Of a stretch of 64,000 bases of DNA, positions 57,797 through 64,000 are shown in pieces (the first letter of the stretch is position 1; every line of letters begins with the position of its first letter). The notes beneath the pieces are model-generated. The model was given only the letters and a program-made list of their open reading frames with translations, was not told the origin of the DNA and searched no databases. Both the position numbers and the translations under genes were made by a program. Source of the DNA: Actinomycetospora cinnamomea (GTDB taxonomy: Bacteria > Actinomycetota > Actinomycetes > Mycobacteriales > Pseudonocardiaceae); assembly GCF_003096675.1 (NCBI RefSeq), contig NZ_QEKW01000014.1:81336-145335 (forward strand). The letters are read 5' to 3'.

Positions 57797-59134
57797 GTGA
57801 CCACCTCCGTCACCGCCCCCGCCCTGCTGCGTCCCGAGGACGCAGAGTTCACCGCCGCCGTCGCGCCGTTCGTCACGACCCTGACGCCACGCCCCGATCT
57901 GGTCGTGGCGGCCCGCAGTCCCGGCGACGTCGTCGCCGCGGTGCGGTGGGCGGGCGCCGAGGGCCGGCCCGTGACGGTCCAGGCCACCGGCCACCAGCTG
58001 GTCAGCGACCTCGCCGGTTCGGTGCTGATCTCCACCCGCGACCTCGACGGCGTCCGGGTCGACCCGGTCGCCCGCACCGCGGTCGTCGGCGGCGGTGCGC
58101 GGTGGAAGCAGGTGATCGCCGCGAGCGCGCCCCACGGGCTGGCGCCGGTCAGCGGCTCGTCGTCGAACGTCGGTGTCGCCGGCTTCTGCCTCGGCGGCGG
58201 GCACGGCCCGCTGTCCCGCGCGTTCGGCACGGGCGCCGACCAGGTGCGCCGCATCCGTGTCGTGACCGCCGACGGAATCGAGCGTGACGTCGACGCCACC
58301 CGCGAGCCGGACCTGTTCGCGGTGATGTGCGGCGGGAAGGCCGGGTTCGGCGTCGTCACCGAGATCGAGATCGCGTTGCATCCCGTGTCCCGGCTCTACG
58401 GCGGCGGGATCTTCTTCCCCGGCGAGGCATCGCCGCAGGTGCTGCACGCGTGGCGGGAGTGGATCGCGACCCTGCCCGACGAGGCGTCGAGCTCGGTCGC
58501 GCTGCTGCGCCTGCCCCCGGACCCGTCGCTCCCGCCGCCGTTGCAGGGCGCGTTCGTCGCCCACCTGCGCTTCGCGTACCTCGGCACCGCCGAGGAGGGG
58601 GCGGCGCTGCTGGCCCCCATGCGGGCGGTCGCGGAGCCGGTCGCGGACATGGTCGACGAGATGCCGTTCGCCGCGATCGACGCCATCCACGCCGACCCGA
58701 CCGAGCCGATGCCGGTGTGGGACGACTCGGCGACGCTGTCGGAGCTGCCCGCCGAGGCGGTCGACGCGCTGCTGGCCGCGGCCGGGCCGGGCGTGGACAC
58801 CCCGCTGATCATCGCCGAGCTCCGCCAGCTCGGCGGGGCGATCGCCCGGCGTCCCGACCGGGCGCACGACGCGGTGGCCGGCCGCGACGCGGGGTTCACG
58901 CTCTATGCCCTGGCGCCGATGTTCCCGCCGGTCGCCGCGATCGCGCCGGCCGCGACGAGGGCCGTGGTCGACGCGCTGCGGCCCCGGGTCGACGGGGGGC
59001 TGCCGAACTTCCAGGGGCTCGCTTCCGGGGGCCGGCTCGGCGCGCTGTGGGACGCGGAGACCCTGGCGTGGCTGACGAGCGTGCGCGAGCAGTACGACCC
59101 CGCCGGGATGTTCCGGACGGTGGGGCTGCGCTGA
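57797..59134 (+). CDS. FAD-binding oxidoreductase, berberine-bridge-enzyme-like
   Basis: A 445-aa VAO/PCMH-fold flavoprotein with a C-terminal BBE segment (NFQGLASGGRLGALWD ... YDPAGMFRTVGLR). The FAD loop reads TVQATGHQL, and GVAGFCLGGGHGPLSRAFG is the second flavin contact. In many relatives FAD is attached through His and Cys; the His in ATGHQ could serve. It would oxidise a sugar, alcohol or amine with O2. Cotranscribed with RidA and terminated by a family A palindrome. Confidence 0.85.
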   Translation: MTTSVTAPALLRPEDAEFTAAVAPFVTTLTPRPDLVVAARSPGDVVAAVRWAGAEGRPVTVQATGHQLVSDLAGSVLISTRDLDGVRVDPVARTAVVGGGARWKQVIAASAPHGLAPVSGSSSNVGVAGFCLGGGHGPLSRAFGTGADQVRRIRVVTADGIERDVDATREPDLFAVMCGGKAGFGVVTEIEIALHPVSRLYGGGIFFPGEASPQVLHAWREWIATLPDEASSSVALLRLPPDPSLPPPLQGAFVAHLRFAYLGTAEEGAALLAPMRAVAEPVADMVDEMPFAAIDAIHADPTEPMPVWDDSATLSELPAEAVDALLAAAGPGVDTPLIIAELRQLGGAIARRPDRAHDAVAGRDAGFTLYALAPMFPPVAAIAPAATRAVVDALRPRVDGGLPNFQGLASGGRLGALWDAETLAWLTSVREQYDPAGMFRTVGLR

Positions 59135-59138
59135 CCGG

Positions 59139-59188
59139 CCTACGTGCGTGATCTTCTGAGCTATAGCTCAGAAGATCACGCACGTAGG
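59139..59188. repeat. Family A palindrome, copy 5 (end of the NIS operon)
   Basis: A perfect 50-bp inverted repeat, CCTACGTGCGTGATCTTCTGAG and its complement, centred on CTATAG. It lies between the convergent FAD oxidase and IucA/IucC genes. The IucA/IucC stop (59176-59178) and its last three codons (LRA) lie within the right arm. Confidence 0.92.
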
Positions 59189-60798
59189 GGGTTCGGCAGG
59201 GCGTGGACGCGGAGCTCGGTGTCGGGCCAGAGGCGGCGGGTGGTGAGCCTCTCGACCTCGATCATCGGGGCGAAGACGTCGAACACCGCCAGCCGCTCGC
59301 GGAACCCCGGCACGCGCTCCGCGTGATCGCGCACCGCCCGCGCCACGACCGCCCAGAACTCCTCCTCGGCGAACCCGTACTCGCCCGCCAGGAGCCACGC
59401 GATCTCGGCGAGGTTGACGAAGCACAGGCAGTCGAGCAGGAACCCGGTCACCTGCGCCGGGTCGTCGGTCTCGAGGAACGAGTTGGCGTTGGGGTGACCC
59501 GCCGGCGGGGGCTCCACCACCGGAGCCGGAGCCGCCAGCAGCGGCCGCGAGAAGCGCACGCCGTCGTGGAAGTCCTTCAGCGCCACCCGCGTCGGCAGCC
59601 CGCCCGCGTGCACCAGCAGCATGTTCTGCGCGTGCGCCTCCAGCGCGACACCGTGCACGACGAGCAGGTGCACCAGCGGCAGGACCGACACCGTGACCAG
59701 CCGCTCGACCCACCCGCGCGCGCCCTGCGCCCGGATCCACGGGTCGATCAGCGGCACGCCCTCGGCCGACCGCGACACCAGCCCCGGGAACGGCACCGCC
59801 CGCTCGCCCGGGTGCAGGTGGACGTGCAGGCTCTCGCGCCAGATCGCGCCCAGCCCCGGGTCGACGGTGACGCCGAGGATCTCCCGCAGCACGATCATCC
59901 GTGCCTTCTCGGCGAGCACCGGGTCTCCGGCCACCATCCCCGCCAGCCAGTCCGAGATCGGCGCGGCGTTGCGCACCGTGTGCGGCGCCAGGCCGCGTGA
60001 CGTCGAGGTGTTCGTGATCGCCAGCGGCAGCTTCACCGACGGTCGGTGCGGCACGCCGACGCAGGCCAGCGTGCGGATCGACGCCTGCGGGCGGTACGCG
60101 TCGGGGTCCGGCCCGCCCACCCGCAGCGCCCCGGACGCCAGCGCGTCGGCGTGGGCCGCGATCACGTGGTGCTCCCACTGCCAGGGGTGCACGGGGATCC
60201 CGACGCGGCCGGTCGGCGCGCTCCACACCACGGCCGGGTCCAGCCCCGCCGCCGCCGACACCGACGCCAGCCCCGGCACGGCGTCGACCAGGAGCGGTCG
60301 CACGACCGGCGCGAACTCCGGGGCGTAGGCCAGCAGGTCGCCGACCCCGAAGCCGATCCGCGACTTGTACGCCGGGTGGTAGCGGTGCCCGTCGGCGGTG
60401 AGCGCCTCGAGGACGTCATGCCCGGCGCCGGGGTCGAGCGGGACCCGCGGCCGCCGGTGGAGGGCCAGCGCGTCGCCCAGCACGGTCGCCGCCAGCTCGA
60501 CGCCCAGCCGGGCCCGGCACGCGGGGTCGGCGTGGATCGGCGCCTCGGCCAGGAACTCGCCGGGGGTGACCGGGCGGCCGTCGCGGGTCACCGGAGCGGT
60601 CAACCGCACCCGCCCGAACGACGCCGTCCGCACGAAGCGCAGCGTGAACGGCCCGCAGGTCGTCCCCGGCCCGCCGCCGCCCGACACCGCCACCGCGTCC
60701 TCGAGCACGAGCGACTCGACCAGTTGGGCCAGCACCCGCTCGCGCACCGGACCGGCCGCCGCGAGCGCCGCGACGATCTCGGCCGGCGAGGCGGTCAC
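59176..60798 (-). CDS. IucA/IucC-family NIS siderophore synthetase
   Basis: A 540-aa NRPS-independent siderophore synthetase. Expected blocks are the HPAYKSRIGFG motif that contacts ATP, VPVHPWQW-like (GIPVHPWQWEH), KLPLAITNTSTSRGL, and EAHAQNMLLV with the catalytic-site Gln/Asn. It condenses a carboxylic acid such as citrate with an amine via an adenylate. It starts by GTGA overlap with the preceding synthetase gene and ends inside a family A palindrome. The type (A, B or C) cannot be set from sequence alone. Confidence 0.9.
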   Translation of the reverse strand: MTASPAEIVAALAAAGPVRERVLAQLVESLVLEDAVAVSGGGGPGTTCGPFTLRFVRTASFGRVRLTAPVTRDGRPVTPGEFLAEAPIHADPACRARLGVELAATVLGDALALHRRPRVPLDPGAGHDVLEALTADGHRYHPAYKSRIGFGVGDLLAYAPEFAPVVRPLLVDAVPGLASVSAAAGLDPAVVWSAPTGRVGIPVHPWQWEHHVIAAHADALASGALRVGGPDPDAYRPQASIRTLACVGVPHRPSVKLPLAITNTSTSRGLAPHTVRNAAPISDWLAGMVAGDPVLAEKARMIVLREILGVTVDPGLGAIWRESLHVHLHPGERAVPFPGLVSRSAEGVPLIDPWIRAQGARGWVERLVTVSVLPLVHLLVVHGVALEAHAQNMLLVHAGGLPTRVALKDFHDGVRFSRPLLAAPAPVVEPPPAGHPNANSFLETDDPAQVTGFLLDCLCFVNLAEIAWLLAGEYGFAEEEFWAVVARAVRDHAERVPGFRERLAVFDVFAPMIEVERLTTRRLWPDTELRVHALPNPLRA

Positions 60799-62417
60799 GG
60801 CACCGCCCGCAACGGGTTGGCGACCCACGTCGTGCCGGCCGGCATGCTCGTGCCCCGCGAGGGCCCTTGCTTGAGCAGCGGGCCGAGCACCGCGCGGTAC
60901 GGCCAGCTCTCGGCGTCGAGCAGCGCGGCGTGCAGGGTCTGGCGCACCACCGGGCTGCGCGTGCGCTCCACCGACGCCTCCACTGCGTGCCGGATCACCG
61001 ACCACCACCGCGGCTCGAGTGTCCCGGTGTGGCGGACCAGCGCGTCGACCACCCCACCCAACCCCACCTGCAGCCCCAGCGTCGCGAAGAACCCGATCAG
61101 CGCGCCCGGCGTGTCCAGCACCAGCGACTGCGACCCGCCGGGCGCCAGTCGGTAACCGGGGTCGGGCACCGAGAGCCACCGGGGGTGCACGCGCACCGCG
61201 TCGTGGTCGCGCAGGACGAGCCGCACGCTCCGGCCGTCAGAGAGCTCCAGCAGCACGTTCTGCCCGTGCATCTCGGGGAGCACGCCGTGGCGCAGGAACC
61301 CGATCCCGACCTCGACGACGGCCTCGGCCACCGCCGCGAACACGGCCGCGGGGTCGCCGAGCTCCGCGAGGGACCCGTCCCAGGCCGGGGCGGCGAGGGC
61401 GGCCAGCGGCACCCGCACGGCACCGCCCCCGGCCGGCAGCCGACGGACGACGGCCGCCAGGTGCCCCGGGCGCTCGTGGAACTCGTCGCCGCCGCCGGGG
61501 CGGGCGAAGCCGACCCACGACGTCTCGTCGGCGACGGCCACGCGCGCGGCCAGGTCGGGGTCGGCGTCGAGCACGTCGCGCAGCACCCGCTGGCCGCGCT
61601 GCGCGTGGTCGAGCGAGCGCGCGGGCAGCAGGCGCGCCGAGCCCAGCGTCGTCACCCCCAGCGGCAGCTTGAGGTGCACGCCCCCGCCGAGGTCCAGCGT
61701 GCGCAGCGACGCCGTCGCCCGCCCCTGCCCGATGCCGCGGGCCAGGGCGACGACGGTGCCGTCGGCGAACTCGGGGGCGAACGCGACGGGCAGCACGTGC
61801 TCGCGGTCGAAGGGGTGCACGGGCACCGGGACGTGGGTGTCCGGGCACTCGACGTCCCAGCGCGGCGCCGGCCCCTCACCCCGGCGCACGTGGTCGCGCC
61901 GCACGCCCACCCAGTCGAGGTCGACGAGCCGCCCCGGGCCGAAGCGGGCCAGCTCGTCGGTGCCCCACCCGACGACGGCCCGCGCCGTCGGGTGGAACGG
62001 GCGTCCGCGGGCGACGGCGAGCTGCTCGCCGACCCCTTCGGACAGGGCGCCGGCCGGCGGGCCGGCGACCTCGGCGTGCGCCACGGCCGTCGCCAGGTCC
62101 CGGGCCACGACCTCGCGCGCCGGCGCCTCCGGGAAGAGCAGGTCCACGAGCTCGGCAGGGCCGGCGACCTCCCGCAGCGGCTCGCCGGGCACCCCGACCA
62201 GCACCGGGCCGTCGACGTACCGCGTGGCCTGCAGGACCCCGCCGGGACGCGCCGGCCAGCCCACGCACCGGCCGTCGGGCAGCGGCAGCCGCACGCACGG
62301 GCCCGGCCAACCGTCCGGTGCCGGGGTGAGGCGGGCGCCACCCAGGCCGGCGAGGTCCTCGGCGACCGCGGCATCGAGGAGGTCGCGCAGGACCAGGGTC
62401 GTGGCGGACGGCGTCAC
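60795..62417 (-). CDS. IucA/IucC-family NIS siderophore synthetase
   Basis: A second 540-aa NIS synthetase. Motifs are GRPFHPTARAVVGWG (the HPTxK-type loop with Lys replaced by Arg), VPVPVHPFDREH, LKLPLGVTTLGSARL and LPEMHGQNVLLEL. The Lys-to-Arg change in the first loop is seen in some family members. It is linked by GTGA overlaps to the sbnA-like gene before it and to the other synthetase after it, so all three are one operon. It should form a second amide or ester bond of the siderophore. Confidence 0.9.
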   Translation of the reverse strand: MTPSATTLVLRDLLDAAVAEDLAGLGGARLTPAPDGWPGPCVRLPLPDGRCVGWPARPGGVLQATRYVDGPVLVGVPGEPLREVAGPAELVDLLFPEAPAREVVARDLATAVAHAEVAGPPAGALSEGVGEQLAVARGRPFHPTARAVVGWGTDELARFGPGRLVDLDWVGVRRDHVRRGEGPAPRWDVECPDTHVPVPVHPFDREHVLPVAFAPEFADGTVVALARGIGQGRATASLRTLDLGGGVHLKLPLGVTTLGSARLLPARSLDHAQRGQRVLRDVLDADPDLAARVAVADETSWVGFARPGGGDEFHERPGHLAAVVRRLPAGGGAVRVPLAALAAPAWDGSLAELGDPAAVFAAVAEAVVEVGIGFLRHGVLPEMHGQNVLLELSDGRSVRLVLRDHDAVRVHPRWLSVPDPGYRLAPGGSQSLVLDTPGALIGFFATLGLQVGLGGVVDALVRHTGTLEPRWWSVIRHAVEASVERTRSPVVRQTLHAALLDAESWPYRAVLGPLLKQGPSRGTSMPAGTTWVANPLRAVP

Positions 62418-63454
62418 CGCGGCGTCGCGACCCGTCGCGCCCGCGCCCGGTCGAGCCAGGCGTCGTCGTAGACGCGGTCGAGGTAGCGGTCGCCCCGGTC
62501 GGGGAAGATCGCGACGATCCGGGCCGGCGGCACGACGTCGTCGAGCAGCCGCCGCACCGCAGTGACCACGGCGCCCGTCGACCCGCCCGCGAAGATGGCC
62601 TCGGCGGCCAGCAGCTCCCGGCACGCCTCGGCGGCGGTGGCGTCGTCGACGTGCTCGACGCGGTCGATCTCGTCGGGGGAGTGCAGCTCGGGCACCCGGC
62701 TGGAGCCCAGCCCCGGCAGCTCGCGCCGTGGTGCCGTCTCCCCGCCCACCCCGCCGAAGATCACCGAGCCGACGGCGTCGGCGGCGACGACCTGCAGCGG
62801 GTCGCACACCTCGCGCAGCCGCCGCGCGCACCCCAGCAGGCTCCCGGTGGTGGACACCGCACCGACGAGGTGGGTCGGCGGGGCTCCACCGGCGCCGAGC
62901 TGGTCGACCAGCTCCGCGCCGGTGCCGTGGTAGTGCGCGAGCCAGTTGCGGTCGTTGGCGTACTGGTTGATCCAGACGGTGTCGGGGGTGGTCGCGAGGA
63001 CCTCGTGGACGCGGGCGAGGCGGGTGTGCAGGTAGCCGCCGGCGGCGTCGGGCTCGTCGACCACCTCGACGTCCGCGCCCAGCCCGCGCATGATCGTCAC
63101 GTTGGCCGCGCTGGCGTGCGGGTCGACGACACAGGTGAACGCGAGCCCGTGCAGCCGCGCCGCCATCGCCACGGCGACCCCGAAGTTGCCCGAGCTCGAC
63201 TCGACCAGCCTGCTCCCCGGTGGGATCGACCCGTCGGCGAGCCCGCTGGAGACGATGAACCGTGCCGAGCGGTCCTTCATGCTCCCGCCGGGGTTCATCA
63301 GCTCGAGCTTCGCCAGCACCTCGACGCCGGGCCGCGCGAACAGCCGGTCCAACGCCACCACCGGCGTGGTCCCGACCGCGCCGAGGACCGACGGGTGCAC
63401 GGACCCCGCGGCCCGGGTGTCGAGGCCCGGCCGGGGCCCACGGGCGAGGGTCAC
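62414..63454 (-). CDS. SbnA-like PLP synthase (cysteine synthase family)
   Basis: A 346-aa fold-II PLP enzyme. The Schiff-base Lys is in NPGGSMKDRSARF; the phosphate and substrate loops are SSSGNFGVAVAMA and VSTTGSLLGC; the tail GDRYLDRVYDDAWL resembles SbnA-type proteins. SbnA joins O-phospho-L-serine and L-glutamate into N-(2-amino-2-carboxyethyl)-L-glutamate, the precursor of L-2,3-diaminopropionate. GTG 63454 follows GGAGGT; GTG 63460 is the alternative. First gene of the NIS operon, behind a candidate iron box. Confidence 0.85.
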   Translation of the reverse strand: MTLARGPRPGLDTRAAGSVHPSVLGAVGTTPVVALDRLFARPGVEVLAKLELMNPGGSMKDRSARFIVSSGLADGSIPPGSRLVESSSGNFGVAVAMAARLHGLAFTCVVDPHASAANVTIMRGLGADVEVVDEPDAAGGYLHTRLARVHEVLATTPDTVWINQYANDRNWLAHYHGTGAELVDQLGAGGAPPTHLVGAVSTTGSLLGCARRLREVCDPLQVVAADAVGSVIFGGVGGETAPRRELPGLGSSRVPELHSPDEIDRVEHVDDATAAEACRELLAAEAIFAGGSTGAVVTAVRRLLDDVVPPARIVAIFPDRGDRYLDRVYDDAWLDRARARRVATPR

Positions 63455-63510
63455 TCCCACCTCCGTCGCGAGCGGATGCCCGGGAGAGGTGGAGATCCCC
63501 CGCCCCCGTG

Positions 63511-63529
63511 GAAGGGGAGCCTAACCACG
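63511..63529. promoter_or_regulatory. Candidate iron box (IdeR/DmdR-like) before the NIS operon
   Basis: On the minus strand the site reads CGTGGTTAGGCTCCCCTTC, with 12 of 19 positions matching the iron-box consensus, including the unbroken core GGTTAGGCT. It lies about 57-75 bp upstream of the sbnA-like start, a normal operator position. Confidence 0.65.
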
Positions 63530-63591
63530 CCCCCGCGACGGCTCGGCCACGGGCGGGCCGGTCCGGCTCAGACATCCCATGGGCTCTCGGG

Positions 63592-64000
63592 TCAAGCTGC
63601 GAATATCTGACGGTGTCCCCAGGCGGTGGTCTCGTCGTAGCGGGTTCGGGTCTTGAGGCAGCCGTGCAGGATGCCCACGAGGCGGTTGCCGAGCTGGCGG
63701 AGCGCGGCGTGGTGGCTGGTGCCGCGGGCGCGTAGTTGGTCGTAGTAGGCCCGCGCGCCGGGTGAGGCGCTCAGGGCGCAGAACGCCCATTGGTGGACCG
63801 CGTCGCCGAGGCGGCGGTTGCGGGCGTAGCGCGCGAGCACGACGGTCCTGCGTCCCGAGGCGCGGGTGATCGGGGAGGTGCCGGCGTAGTTGCGGCGGGC
63901 CTTGTGATCTTGGTAGCGGTGCGGGTCGTCGCCGAACTCGGCGAGCACCCGGGCGCCGAGCACGGTCCCGAGTCCCGGCTGGCTGAGGTAGATCTCAGCG
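63592..64000 (-). mobile_element. IS110-family transposase, C-terminal part (runs off window)
   Basis: The final 135 or so residues of an IS110/IS116-type transposase. The visible sequence has LSQPGLGTVLGARVLAEFGD, the KARRNYAGTSPITRASG region with the conserved Ser of the C-terminal transposase_20 domain, and an Arg-rich helix near the end. The N-terminal DEDD catalytic part lies beyond position 64000, so intactness cannot be judged. It sits about 60 bp from the iron-box promoter of the siderophore operon. Confidence 0.85.

Overview
The window is dense, very GC-rich DNA with many GTG starts, GTGA/ATGA/TGATG gene overlaps and actinobacterial families (RafH-like hibernation factor, SCO6745 family, HbpS-type protein, PknB-like kinase, many TetR/GntR/LuxR regulators). 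It looks like a chromosomal stretch of a soil actinomycete, probably a Pseudonocardia-like or Actinomycetospora-like member of the Pseudonocardiales. The genus is inferred from gene content, not measured. No rRNA, tRNA or CRISPR array was seen, and no gene-free stretch exceeds 300 bases.

Layout. 1-7.8 kb: end of an SDR gene, acetyl-CoA hydrolase/transferase, EamA exporter, NTF2-FMO monooxygenase, long ribosome-hibernation factor, aldo/keto reductase, GNAT. 7.8-13 kb: aerobic box pathway for benzoate (boxC, boxB, benzoate-CoA ligase), without boxA or boxD. 13-26 kb: mixed metabolism and regulation, including a TetR-P450 pair beside a divergent phosphotransferase, an FAD-linked glycolate/lactate-type oxidase, a polyol dehydrogenase and a flavin disulfide reductase. 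27-30.4 kb: a formate dehydrogenase alpha subunit interrupted by an in-frame UGA that is very probably selenocysteine, followed by a textbook 17-nt bacterial SECIS hairpin. 31-36 kb: an SbnB-like dehydrogenase bracketed by two copies of the same palindrome, an HbpS-like protein, and a three-gene operon of PAS/SpoIIE phosphatase, cobalamin-binding protein and STAS antagonist. 36-49 kb: AidB-type acyl-CoA dehydrogenase, a decayed Crp/Fnr regulator, cyclase plus acyl-CoA ligase, a PEP-mutase/GntR/isochorismatase locus, MpaB-type oxygenase. 49-51 kb: Rieske protein, small protein and amidohydrolase operon.

51-63.5 kb holds a putative NIS siderophore locus resembling staphyloferrin B biosynthesis: siderophore-interacting protein, an SbnG-like aldolase-type citrate synthase and an SbnH-like decarboxylase joined in one reading frame, two IucA/IucC synthetases and an SbnA-like PLP enzyme, with candidate iron boxes before the SIP gene and the sbnA-like gene. 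The sbnB-like gene lies about 30 kb away. The right edge is an IS110-type transposase fragment.

A striking global feature is a set of long, sequence-related palindromes at gene ends. Five are near-identical copies of one sequence (family A). Smaller families recur two or three times. Several contain stop codons, one lies in frame inside the siderophore fusion gene, and two flank the sbnB-like gene.
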